Source of the DNA: Purpureocillium takamizusanense
Taxonomy: Eukaryota > Ascomycota > Sordariomycetes > Hypocreales > Ophiocordycipitaceae
DNA: 64,000 bases
Assembly (NCBI RefSeq): GCF_022605165.1
Contig: NC_063074.1
Coordinates: forward strand, 151,501-215,500
Reading direction: 5' to 3'
The notes under the pieces are model-generated. The model did no database searches, was not told the origin of the DNA, and saw nothing but the letters and a program-made list of their open reading frames with translations. The first letter of the stretch is position 1, and every line of letters begins with the position of its first letter. The translations under genes and the position numbers were made by a program. Of this stretch, positions 50,001-61,758 are shown piece after piece.

Positions 50001-51916
50001 GTGTGAATGGGCGAAGCCCATCACCTGCCTTGGGTGCGTCGGTGGCAGCCGCCCAACTGACTTGCTAGTAGTTCCTGTGTCCTCAGATGCCGCCATCGCC
50101 AAGTCTCTTCCCTATGCTGCACCCTGGCACCGCCCGACGCACATGCACATGATGCATCTGGTAATGCAACCGTACTCCTCGCCCCCGGTGGATGCGCATC
50201 AGGCGCGGCGTGCTGAGCTCGAGCTGTTGGCGAGGCCTGTCATCCGCTGCAGATGGCCAGGTCGCTTTGACCCTCTAAAAGAAGGGCTTGGTTCACATAG
50301 GCATCGGCCAGCGCTGATCAGCGTGCTACTTACTGATCAACGCCATTCATCGTTGGTGCTCAGTTCTCAACAACCCGAAGTGCGTACAAAGGACTTCGTG
50401 CAGAGAAAGCCTTGGCGGCCACTGCAAGCAAGGGAGGACGAAGGGATCATCCCGTTACCGGTGTCGATACTAGTACGATGGGAACCCTCATCCCCTAGAG
50501 CTGGTTCCTGGCGCCACCTTCGTTTGCCTCTGGAGCACAGCACATGCTTGCGGCTTGAGCAAGCCTTGGACCCTGCGCAGGCTGCGCGACCGCACCAACG
50601 CTTAGCAATCTCCCTTTACGGCCAACCCAGCGACTGCTATCGTCCCAGCGCCCCGTTTGCAGTCTTACAACTTCTGCGCCACTTGCTCCGCTGGACAGGG
50701 ACAGCCGCCTCGACAAGTGCGAAATAGAGCGCTGTGCAACGGCCCGAGGGGTGTGTGGCAGCCATCAACGGGGAGTCGTGTGTGCCCCCGTTGCCTCCCA
50801 CGCCTCCTTGCCCAAAGGCAGCATCGAAGACGAGTCTATCGACGGCATCCTGGTCCATTGCAACCCTGGCCCCAACGCAGGCACCACCACTACGGAGTAC
50901 CGGCGTCATCAGCACACGAATGAGAAGCACCATCAACTCAGAGAGACGCAAATAGCACTCTGGACAGTCGCGGGGTGGCAAGCTCCCCGGGGGCTCGCCC
51001 TTCAAGTGCGCCGACGAAAGCGTGGCGTCAGCGACAACAAGTCGTCTCTCTCCATCGTGGTCGCGTCGCTGCAACTCCGCTCCTCCATCACGTCAGGCAT
51101 CTCCAAGCGTCTCATCAGGGGGCTCCTACAAGAGCGCCGTCACTGGGACCCAACGACCGTACGGGCCTTTACGGGACCCGCGTGATGTCTCGCCCCTAAG
51201 TATTGAAGCCTCAGCCAAAGGTCTTGTGGCCACCGATCGATGTTGCACGACCGCCCTCTGAGGCCTCACCATCCCCCACATGCATTGCTTCCTTGGCGGC
51301 CTACCAGTCTGGGACGACTCTTCACAGCCGACTTGTCGCCGAGTGCCCTCGCTTAATCTAGCCCTCGGCAGCCGGTGCATGAGCCGCGCGGCTGCTCATT
51401 TCTTTTGTTCTTGTCGCAGAGCTGATGCGCGGCGTTCCTGCCACGGCCACAGAACGATTCCTTGATGCTCTAGAGTTTCTGGCTCTTGGCGACGACGTGT
51501 GAGAAGCGGAGCTGCCGCGCACTTGACCTGCCAGCGTGACAACCTCTGAACGACGCGTGGACCCTGCTGGTCTGCCGCAAAACGACACTAGGAACCCTCA
51601 GTTGACTACTTTGGCTGGCCCCTCTGCACACAACAGCTGACGGAGGCTCGAGAGCCATTTGGCGTGAGGGCCTCACCAGGTCGCCAGGGAAGCGGGAGGG
51701 ACAAGTCGACAGCCGTCAACGCATCCGTCGGCTCATCGCAACACGCTCGCTTACTTTTTGTGATCCTTCCACGCCACTGCAGATGCCTGCGCACCGGTCG
51801 TTTGATTTTCTTTAACTCGTCTTCTCTGTTTCCCCGTCTCTGCGTTGCTTGAATAGCGCAACCCCTCCTGCTCGATAGGTGGTTGCAGCAGTCCTGCAGC
51901 GCACCAGCGTCGAGCC
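47076..51916. other. 4.8 kb divergent intergenic region
   Basis: 47.1-47.9 kb is GC-rich promoter DNA of set2. 48.1-48.6 kb is AT-richer. From about 48.8 to 51.6 kb both strands carry long overlapping ORFs without known domains. A TATAAAAT lies at 48953. An exact GTACGAAGTAC repeat lies at 47885. No gene is supported. Confidence 0.5.
48953..48960 (+). promoter_or_regulatory. Orphan TATA-like box
   Basis: TATAAAAT in otherwise GC-rich DNA, about 110 nt before an ATG at 49069 that opens only an 83-codon frame. It could mark a non-coding or lineage-specific transcript; there is no further support. Confidence 0.25.
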
Positions 51917-52689
51917 ATGGATCCCACTTTGCCTCTAACGGCAGACGAGAAGGCAAGCTGAGCCTCCCTTGTTTCCCCTTGCTTTTCTGACCCATCGATG
52001 TCCAGCGCTTCATCCTGGCCGAGGCGATCAAGGTCAGTCCGGTCGACGTGGAGGCGCTGGCAGCCTTTGTCCGCGCGAACAACATCCCAGCGGACTTGAT
52101 GCACATGCATCTGCCTCAAGGTAAGCTTGTGTCCCCTGCCCGGCTTCCGTTGGCAACGAACTGAGACAAGATAGGTCGCAACATGAAGCAGTGCCTACAG
52201 CTTCTGAACCAGCTCGGCATTCCCTCCTCAATGAGTTATTCGCCTCCGCTGGCATTCAACAACCCGAGAGGTACAAACCAGTCATCTCCACCACGGTTCC
52301 TCACCTCGAAGACGCTCAGCCCTCCCAAAAGGCCGTCCCTGGCCTATATCGCGCCTCGACCATCGAACGGGGCACCAGAAGGGCCAAGCTTTGACCAGAG
52401 AGATACGAGCCTCCGCGAGACTCGGAAAACTCCCAAGAAGAGAGGCCGTCCATCAAAGGCGGACATGGCAAAGCGTGACCTCAAGCCTATGCTGCCACAG
52501 CTCATTGCGCCGCGGCCCGCTCCTCAGGTTGCTCAACCTCCCCAGCCAGTGTTCGCCTCAAGCGGGAGAGCCCAACAGACGGGCCGATCCATCTCCCCTG
52601 CTGCGACATCTTATTCCACGCATTCGACGCCCTCGGATGACTCGAGACGCGCCAAGAGGAGGCGCCGAACCGGCAATTCCGCATCCTAG
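51917..52689 (+). CDS. Small nuclear-looking protein with AT-hook-like motif
   Basis: Three exons, 51917-51952, 52006-52120 and 52175-52689, give 221 aa. Intron 1 (53 bp) begins GCAAGC after AAG, a GC-AG intron, with a TTCTGACC branch site and TCCAG end; without splicing the frame hits TGA at once. Intron 2 (54 bp) is GTAAGC...ATAG. The N-terminal ~65 residues (ADEKRFILAEAIKVSPVDVEAL...NMKQCLQLLNQLGI) look like a small conserved helical module. The rest is Ser/Pro-rich and disordered with KKRGRPSKAD (about 138-147), an AT-hook-like core, and an RRAKRRRR nuclear signal near the C-terminus. Probable DNA- or chromatin-binding protein; the family is not recognised. Confidence 0.7.
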
Positions 52690-53774
52690 CCAAGGCTACT
52701 GGATCATTATTGTCCTTCGAGTCTCCTCATGGTCCCTCTGGCGCCTGATCGGGAATCACCACGCCTTTCGATTAACTCTGCCATGTTTGGCCTTTCTATG
52801 GCGCGAGACTTTAACCATTGCCGTTGACGACGTTGACGCCTTGCACAGGATATAGCAGTATGATGGACGTGTTAATGATACCAGAGTACATAGACGAGTC
52901 ATCTGTCTCCTTGAATTATACATGTGGAGTTTGGCACTTGTTTGAGTTTCTAATACAATGCCTTGACTTCCTCTTACGGGGTTATCTCTAGGGGGTTATG
53001 TACCTTGGCTTCTTGTTAGGGGGTTGTTTGTCCCTTAGGGGGTACTGTACGCAATATAGGCAGCTGGATACTGCCGCTTGCTAATGCATAACCTCCAATG
53101 TCGACCATTGCTTGCTGCCGGTGATCGTAAAGTGTCGCGACGGTGCGTTGCACCGGGCTGGCTGGTTTGCCATCTAGTCCCGCAAAAAGGCACACACACA
53201 CTCCCAGGGATCAAAATCGTCATTGCTGGCCGGCACACTCACGACGCGTCGAGCAAAGTTGGCAAAAAATCGCCATCATTCAGGTCTGTCTGATGGTCTA
53301 GGGAGCCCCGTCCTCGGCGTCCTGCGGGTGGTACATAACATGGACACGCATTCACTCCCCTCACGCTCCAATCCACAGTAAACTGTCCGGTCGAGAAGAG
53401 GCGACACAACGCCAGGTTTAGATGTAGTAGGTAGTACCGACGGAAGGTTTTTTCTGTCCCCCCTGCCAATCCTCCGACGGCTCGTCTGAGACCCATTCCT
53501 CGCGGCGACGACGAGCGAGCACACGCCGCGCGAAGCCTCGCGAACGAGGGTATATAGATGTATATCAAGACAAAACATGCACAAAGCAACGCGACATGGC
53601 TCCCGAGCTGGGCAGCTCGACCCTCGTGTCCCTCTCACTGCACGTTAGTGAGCAGATGCAAAATTAAACTTGTCCATCATGGCCAAAAAAGGTGTGATTT
53701 TCCCGCTATTTCATCATGTTTTTTTTTAATTTGCCGGTTCCATTGTCCTGTGATGATGGCATCGAGAGCTCGTC
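52690..53774. other. 1.1 kb convergent gap
   Basis: 3' flanks of the AT-hook-like gene and the GABA transaminase gene. GGGGGTTAT/GGGGGTT units recur near 52978-53045. No gene was found. Confidence 0.5.
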
Positions 53775-55407
53775 CTACAGGGTCTTGACAAGCTTCTCCA
53801 GAGCCTCGAGCAAAATGTCGGCATGGTGCTGCTGGAAGATGAGCATGGGGCGGAGGCGGACAGCGCTGGCGCCGCTGCCGCCAATGTTGATGCCAAACGA
53901 CTTGGCCTTGACGAGGAACTCGTCGCGCTTGGGGTGGTCAAAGGCGATGAAGGTGCCCCGGCCCTTGCCGCGCAGGTTCTGGAAGTGGTCGGGGTACTTC
54001 TGAGCAAGGCCCTCGAGCTTGCCGAAGAGGTAGTCGCCGACCTTGGCAGTGTTGTTGACGAGGTCGAGGCGCTCAATCTCGCCGCAGATGCCGCGGAAGA
54101 GCAGGGCCTTGGCGGGGTCACCCATCCAGGTGTTGAACTGGCGGTAGGGCTTGTTGGGGCGCATGTCGATGTTACGGAAGTAGTAGCCGGCGGTCTGGGC
54201 CTTCTTGGAGAAGGTGACCATGTCAGGAGGGTCCTGGAGGTTCCAGTGCTCGTGCGCCCAAAACTTGCCCGTGGCACCGAGGCCGGTCTGCACCTCGTCG
54301 GCAATGAGGAGGACGTTGTGCTTGCGGGTAACGGCGCGGAGCTTCTGGTAGAAGGAGGGGCTGGCGTGGTTGTCACCACCCTCACTCTGGACGGGCTCGA
54401 CGATGACGGCGGCAGGGGGGACGCGCCACGTCTTGATGAGGTGCTCGACCTCGTCGATGCTGGCCTGCTCGGCCTTGGCATTCTCCTCGGCGTGCTGTTC
54501 GAGGGGGTACTTGAGCTGGGGGAAGGTGGCCTGGGGCCAGTCGAAGGCGGGGATGTCGAGCTTGTGAATGGGCTTGGAGCGGGTGGTGGAGAGGGAGCCA
54601 AACAGACGGCCGTGGAAGCCGCCCTTGAAGGAGAGGATGGACAGCTTGGGGGATCCGGGGGCCTCGTTGCGCATGGCAGACTCGATCTCCTCGGGGGTGA
54701 AGTCGACCTCGGGGCCGCCTCGCTCCATCTGGCGGCGGTACATGAAGGCGGCCTTGTAGGCGATCTCGTTGGAGTCGGAACCGGCCATGGCGGTGTAGAC
54801 ATTGTCGAGGCCCTTGGGGGCGTACTTGAGGATGCCCGTCTTCAGGATGGAGGCCCAGGTGTGGGAGGGGAAGTTGCCGAGGGCAGGGCGGTTGATAATG
54901 GCGTCGACCATCTCGGGCGTCTCGGCGATCTTGCGCAGGATCGGGTTGTTGTAGCCAACGGGGATGGAGGCGATCTGGGCATAGCTGGAGGATGAGAAAG
55001 TCAGCCACGTGCGTCTGGTTCGCATGACAAAAACGATGTCTTCATGTGTTCGTCCGCGGGCCTGCTGGTCGGGACAGGGGACGGGTACCGCTGGATCTGT
55101 GTCTTTGCACTTACACGTCGAGCAGCATGTTGCCATCCGGGTCGGCAATGTAGTTGCCGGCGCTCTTAGTATAGTCGGCAACCATGTTCAAGCTTCGCGT
55201 CTCGAAGACCTCGTTGAGCTCCTTGGCGTAGCGGGTGGCCTCGGGCCCAGGGAAGGACGACGTCTTGAGGATGGGGCCGGCGGGCTCGTCCTTGTGGAAG
55301 GGCTTGACCGAGGCCAGGCGGACGGCGCCAGCGGTGGTGAAGGGGCGCGTGGCCGAAGCGGCCATGGCCGGCCGCAGGGTGCGGGCAGCACGGATGGCGG
55401 CCGACAT
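53775..55407 (-). CDS. gatA: 4-aminobutyrate (GABA) aminotransferase, mitochondrial
   Basis: Two exons, 55407-55115 and 54984-53775, give 500 aa. The 130-bp intron (GTAAGT, GGCTGACTT branch site, CCAG) joins MLLDV to YAQIASIPVGYNNP. The first ~35 residues are rich in Ala, Arg and Ser with no acidic residue, a likely mitochondrial presequence. The class III aminotransferase fold is complete: AMAGSDSNE, SFKGGFHGRLFG, VEPVQSEGGD, LLIADEVQTGLGATGK (Asp327 contacts the PLP ring nitrogen) and TFSKKAQTAG with the PLP lysine (358 or 359). It converts GABA plus 2-oxoglutarate to succinate semialdehyde plus glutamate, the first step of GABA use through the GABA shunt. Length and sequence match UGA1/gatA proteins. 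The long open frame on the opposite strand is a GC artefact. Confidence 0.95.
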
Positions 55408-58400
55408 GACGGCGGCGGAGGAGAAGGAGACGGCGGCGTGACGACACGCGCGTCGGCGTGTATAGGTCGGTGGTGAAGAAGGCTCCGAGGTGGAAGCGCT
55501 CGCGATAAGGCAACGGGACGTTGTTATGTGGAGGAGGGGCAAAGACGAGGCGGAGGGGCAGTAGTAGAGGGGCGGGGGTTCGGAGGGGAGATTCCAATGG
55601 TAAAAAAGAGCTGCCGGCGTCACGATGTGGAAGCAAGCAGGAGCTCCAACCCTTTTATCGTCCGGGAATCTCGCGGGCGGGCGTCTTATCTGTGGGGAAG
55701 TGAGACCGACCCGGGCGAGCGTTGGAGGGGAAGTACAAGTACAAGACCGGTGAGGTCTACTACCCAGGGCACAGGTATCGCGGCATCGCACAGGCACACC
55801 GGGGGGGGGAGGCGCTGGAACGAGCCCAAGGGCGGGCGATTTGCGGGGACCCTGGCATCCTGGCCCTGGCCCCCGGGCCCTGGGCCCTCCCTGGCAGCAG
55901 CGGAATGCTTGGGGGAGATGGGAACCTAGAGCTGCTTGGAGCTGGGGCCAGCGCGCCTTCCACCCCACCCGGCGCCGGGGGGGTTGCTGCCGGGTCCCTC
56001 TGCAGCGCTTGCGCCAGCAACCGCTAGCGGGAGGCTCTGTGCCGGGCTACTAGGTCCGCAGGCCCGTGGCAGAGTGACACCGCTTGGGACACAAGCCAGC
56101 CCAGCGCTACCTTGGCTACCGTAGGTACACTACTAGGTAGGTGTGTACCCAAGGTACCTACGCAGGGTTGGGGGACCACACGGCAGCGCCTGGAACTCGC
56201 CCCCCCTCCCCTCCCCCCCCCCTGCCTGGACTGGGGAGGAGGTAGGGCCCCACCGACCACGCCGCGGGCACGGCTGGCAACTCTACCCATTGGCCGGCAG
56301 GCGGTCGCCGTTACGTACATGGTGTTTCTCCAACTGCAGCTCTCGGCTGCCGGTTGGGTCAGGCGGCGCTGGTCGAGACGGGCAATTGGAGAGAGAAAAA
56401 CGGGAGGGGGAGAGAAAGGGGATGAAAGAGAAGAGAAAAAAAGTTGGTGACCGAGAACAACAGCAGCAGCCGCAGCAGCATCGTGAGGTCAACAGCCGAG
56501 CGAGCCCCCCCTATGTATGATTCATTACATTACGAAAGGCATGCATCAAAGTGCACACAAAGAGCAGAACCAGTAAGTTAGACGGCCGCTGTATGGAGCA
56601 CTCCGTATATTATCCTCCATCAGCATCGAGGAAGTGTCCCCGACGTCGGCGGCTTGTGCTTGTTCCATTTCTTCTTCTTCCTCCCCGGCAGTGTCTTCGT
56701 CGGGGGGGTGGATCCACGACGCGGAATGGAAATGGAAACAAAAGCACCACGTACTCGCCCCAGCCCCACTGCCCACCGAGCGCAAGCGCGCCCTCTTGAC
56801 AGCGCTCGTGCACCATTGCAGTTCCCAACGCCGTGCGCGCCGCGTCCCCGTCCGCGTCCCCGTCGTCATCGTCACATCTCAGCGCAGTGCAGCTCTTCTT
56901 CCCGTCGCCAGTGGTACGTACCGCTACGAACCAAGTTATTAGTACGTTATACTGCATCGAGGCGCAACAGTACATGTACGTCAACACCGACGGTTTGTCT
57001 GTGGAACCGCATCGTCGCCAACAAAGTACGTAGACACGCGACAAAGCACCAAGGACTCGTACTACGTACATGGATTGGGTGGGTAGGTGGGTGTGTCACC
57101 CGCCGTGTCGTCCGTCGTCGCTCGGAACCAGACACCCCCGACCTCGGAATTTTTTATTTTTACTACACCTTCGTTTTCCTTGTTGATAGTTAGATTCCTT
57201 GCCCCTCTTGGTCGGACGTCTTTCGACGACAACCGCGACCAACGACGAACCACTCACCACTCACCACCACCCAGCAACAAACCACCACTCACCACCACCA
57301 CCACCATCACATCAGGTCCGTCAGTCAGCTCAGCGGCGCCCTCCTGCAACACTCGCAGCCCACTCCGCTCCCATCTCCGAAAAAAAGATGCACGCACACA
57401 CACACCACATCTCGCATCCACGGCATGCAATGCTTCCCCCCTCCCAGCCATGCCACCAACCCCGCGTCTCGCAGCAGGCCCCCCCCCCCCCAGAGCAGCC
57501 CCACGATAGTCCATTTCGAGGTCTAATTCAAAGGTCAAATAATAATATAAGTCGAACCTGTTTGTCTGTGCCTCCATCCTCCTTCGCTTTCTCCTGCTTC
57601 TTTCTCTCCCTCCTCCGTCGTTTGCCCGCATCCATCGCTACTCCTTTACGTGACGAAACGGCCATCGCCCTCCGCTCACTCACACAGCTTCACTCCCCGC
57701 AGCCCTTCTCCTCGTCCTTGCCTACCTACATAGGTGCCTACCTGCCATACTCGCTCTACTCGATGCCTCACGCCCGCGATTGACGCTTCCAGCCCGGCCC
57801 CTCCCTCATCCCTCGTGACACCACGAAACGCCCCTCCATTCCCCCCCGGAGGACCCAATCCTCCCTCTCCCATGTGCCGGTAGTACGAGATACTTGTAAC
57901 AGCAGTTCGTTACGTACCCGTGCTTGTAGGAGTACATATCTCTAGTGGTAGTACGTACCTCGCCCGTTCATGCCGTTCCGAGCGGCGGCCACAGCGTGCC
58001 CCTCATCAGTGGGGAGGAGGCCCCAGGGCAGCAGCACCGGCAACGAACCTCCCCCCACCCCCTCCCCTCCCCTGGCACCACCAGCCAGCGCCTCGTTCGT
58101 ACAAGCATTGGTCCAGTCCAGGCCAGGTCGACCGACCGCCCGCCCACCCGCCTGTCCGGGCCCCGTGGACTCCGTCGCCCGTCCGGCGCCGGCGTCCGGG
58201 CCCTCCGTCCGTCCCATCCCACGATCCGGCGAGCCTCCGATCCCGTCACATTCAAGAACCCAAAACACACCGACTCAATCACTTTTGCGATGCAACTTTC
58301 ATTATCACGTACAGCACAGCAGGCAGGCATGACATGCAATATCCAAGCAGGACTTGCGTGAGCACTATTAGCCGGACTCAGAGTATCGCCCGTTTCCGTT

Positions 58401-58839
58401 GCCCCGTTGCCCCTCCATCCATTCATGCTCCGCCGACGGCCGTTGTCGAGCCAAGGATCCACCAGCGCCCCCAGACTCTCCACCATCAGACGCAAGCTAA
58501 CAATATGAACCACTGCCCGTCGGCCATCGCAACCTGGCTCCGTGCAAGCGGCCAACGACAGCTGTCTCGGCCGTCTTTCTCTCTTTACAATGAACTAAAC
58601 ACCCAGTACTGTCTTCTCGTCGCCCTCCTTTGCAGTGGGTATGGCTCAAAGGACCAATCTTTGCCTCCGTCAAACTTCGTAGAACACCCCAAACACAGGG
58701 CCGCAGTTATACTCGGCAAAGAAAATGATGCACGCAATGCGCAAATGCCACAATGACAATAACCGACCCGCTACGCCGAGATGTTATGCAAGTCCAGGCA
58801 ATAGCCAAATTTCGCGGGTCGCCGTCCCTTGACCCAAAC
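55408..58839. other. 3.4 kb intergenic region, promoter side of gatA and 3' side of the CLC gene
   Basis: Contains GTAC/TAGGTA islands (56114-56160, 57890-57960), C-runs (56196-56221, 57480-57492) and CACCA-rich stretches near 57250-57310. Open frames are Pro/Thr/Ser-rich and overlap on both strands. No gene is supported. Confidence 0.5.
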
Positions 58840-61758
58840 TCAGCTCTCAGACTCCTCCATCTCTCGCATGTATTTGACAAACGTCTTCTTGTGTGTCTGT
58901 TTCAAGGCCGTTAGCGTATTCACCATGGCCCGCTTCGGCGGCCTCCACTCACCATGCCGGCATATTTGCCGTCCTTCGACACGCAAATGTAACGCAGTCC
59001 AAGCTTGACAAAGCACTCGTACACGAGATCCAACGGCGACCGCACATCCAGTGTCACCGGCGCCTGTCGTCTTGTCAGCATAAACGCCATCCTTGACCGC
59101 TTCTACGAATGCTCACCGGGTCAATATAGCGCGCAAAATCGGTCGGGTCGGGCTCGTCCTCCTCGTCCTCGTCAATGCTCGGGACCCGATCCATCAAGCA
59201 GAGACTCGTCTGTTCGTCCTCGAGCTGATCTAGCGCGTATTCGAGATCCGGTGCCGGAATAAGCCCCACCAACACGTCCCGCCGCACAATCGGCAGGCCG
59301 CCGTCGAGCTCCCCGGCCCGGTGCAGAGTCTCCAACTTCGCCCGCAGACTTGTGGCGGGCACAATGGGCGAGTTGGTAATGTCAATGACCCTCTCGCGGC
59401 GCACTCGAGGCACAATGTCCGCCAAGTCGCCTGTAAACACCGGCTTGTGCTTGTTGTCCAAGAACGGGTATGCGTTCATGCTCGTGAGTAGGTCGTAGAT
59501 GCTGTTGGGCTCAATGGCGTCCGCCGTCCACTTGGCTACCAGCACCGCCAGAGAAAAGGGGAGGACGTAATCGAGGCTGCCCGTCAGCTCAAATAGGATA
59601 ACCGCCAACGTCACCGAAAGGCGCGTCACGCCACACATGGTGGCGCCAGCGGCGATCAGGCCGTACACCCCGGGTTGGATGCAGGTTCCGTCCGCAGCCG
59701 TGGCACAGTTGCCAAAGATGGCCCAGTCCGGGGCCACCAGCACCAGCCATTGTACTAGATGCCCGACGATGCGGCCCAAAAGGCCGCCCACAACCATGGA
59801 CGGGATATAGATACCGGCTGGCACTTTCTAGAGCGCAAAGAGTTAGAACGCGTCTCACAGATCTGAGCAAGGAACACAAGCGTACAATACCAAAGGTGAT
59901 GATGGTCAAAAATCCTTTGATGAGAAAGGCGACAAAGAGCGTCAACAGAATCGGCGGAATGTCGTCGACAGAGCTGGGGCAAAGGCCCAGGTCGTCTCGA
60001 GAAGCATCGGTGGAGTCGTCGCATGGAGAGGCGAGATTCAAGAGCAGCTTAGCAACCGAGAGCTTCGTCAGCCCGTTCCAATAGCTCATGAGACCCGTGG
60101 TGACGGCCACCAAGAATACTTCCAAAAGCGGATAGGCTTTGATGGCACCGATGCGTCGAAAGCTATGAGCCCAGAACTTGGATGCTTTGATGAAGAGGGC
60201 TCCGATGGCGCCACCCAGGATGCCCACAAAGATGAAACTAAGCAGCTCGAAAAATTCCCAGTCGACAAGGTAGCGGATCTCGAACATGACAATCTTGTGC
60301 GTGCCATATGGGTTCAGGAACTTGAGAGAGAGCGCGGCGGTGATGCAGCAGAAGAAAGTCCTGAAGAGCGTCTTGGCCGGGAAGAAGTAGGCCACCTCCT
60401 CCAGGCCGAAGAGCACGCCACCCAGGGGTGCGCCAAAGGCTACAGCGACGCCCGCAGCGGCAGCCGCAGAGAGCACCTCTCGCCTCTTGGCATCATTGCG
60501 GTCATACTTGGTGAATAGTCGACAGGCGATATTGCCCACACAAGTCGCCATGTGGACAAACGGACCCTCCTTGCCAAGACTGAGCCCAGAGGAGACGCTG
60601 AGGATCAGGGCCACCATCTTGATGACGAGCGTCTTCAAGCCGAGGAAGCCATGCAGCACGAATCCACTGAGGATGACACGAACCTCTGCAACCCCGCTGC
60701 CCGCGGCCGAGTAGTATACCATCGGTGGGGACTCTCTCGATGGGTCGTGGCGCTGGCGGGGGCTGATGTTATCGTCGGAGTGAATATCGTCAGCGAGTAG
60801 AGGCACCCTCTCGGCGGCCAAGTTCTCATCCAATGTCGTCAGGCGATATGCCGATGGGACGACCGTCTTGGTCCATAGCGTAATCCAACAGGACAGGCAG
60901 GAAAACCCGATTACGCAGAACAGGTAAATGGAGAAGTCAGTCCATTTCTCTCCAAACGGATGGTAGTCGAAAGCCTGGGACCAGCTCTTCCAGTCCTCGC
61001 AAGCGCCTCGTGGGCAGCATTTCTGGCCGGTGCGTGAGAAGGTGTGCCTGATAGCGACAGACGGTGGGTTCAAGTATGCTCACCTTTTCGTCCAAATACC
61101 AGGCTCTCGCGCAGAAGCCGTCTTTGTAGTCAAAGACGGTCGACTCGGACACGTCAACGGCGTACGCAATAAGTGCGACGATGACACCGGATAAAGCACT
61201 CAAGATCCAGCCCTGGGAGCCGTCAAAGGCAACGCGGACACGGCCCCAGAAGTCCTTCCTGCTGCGCAGGGCCTTGACACGATGGGAATCGGCGATGGTA
61301 TCGTGTACCCAGTCGGTGCTGGTAAACTGATCGTACCACACCCGCTCGTCGGGGAAGATGGAGCCCTTTGACTCAGACATGGATCCACGCCGCTCGGAGA
61401 GAGCAGATATCAGCCTCTGACCCCATGACCCATGCCGGTTGTGGTTTCGAGCGCCGCGGGCACTACCTGCTCATAGAAAGAAAGATCCAGGTCAGCACTG
61501 GAGCACGGCTGCGCGTGAGGCAAGATGCAGACCTGTGTAGCTCTGGTTGCGGGACAGATGCGGAATTCGAGGGGTCGTAGCGCCTGTGTGCAGGCGCACA
61601 CGAGACCTGGAAGGCGCGCCGAGAAGGGGAGTTCGTTCATCATGCTCGGAGCTCGAGTGGTGGCGATTCATGGCGAATGGACGGCGAACAGTGCGTGGCG
61701 AGGGCGGCTGGGAGACCGACTGCGAGACGGGCAGGCCTCCGTCCTCCCCATCCGCCAT
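58840..61758 (-). CDS. CLC-type chloride/proton exchanger with CBS pair
   Basis: Six exons, 61758-61533, 61466-61084, 61022-59886, 59827-59117, 59063-58953 and 58896-58840, give 874 aa; introns are 53-66 bp. Residues 1-130 are a cytosolic Ser/Arg-rich tail. CLC motifs are GSGVAEV (about 311-317), GKEGP with the gating Glu355, and GVLFGLEEV with the proton glutamate near 412; both glutamates predict exchange of chloride for protons rather than a channel. About a dozen membrane segments follow, including KVPAGIYIPSMVVGG across the exon 3-4 junction. Two CBS domains occupy about 700-790 and 815-874. Similarity is to the ClC-3/4/5 and Gef1 endomembrane group, so a Golgi, endosome or vacuole site is likely. 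The 5' site of intron 1 is weak (GTCTGC), but splicing keeps the frame (SYTG/SARGARN). Confidence 0.92.

Noticed and set aside
50062..50727. 221-codon plus-strand ORF
   Set aside because: No recognisable motif and low-complexity residue use; kept only as part of the ORF-dense block finding.
53823..54995. 390-codon plus-strand ORF opposite the GABA transaminase
   Set aside because: It mirrors GC-rich codons of a well-supported gene; composition (Gly/Ala/Leu/Val/Glu-rich) and lack of domains mark it as a shadow.
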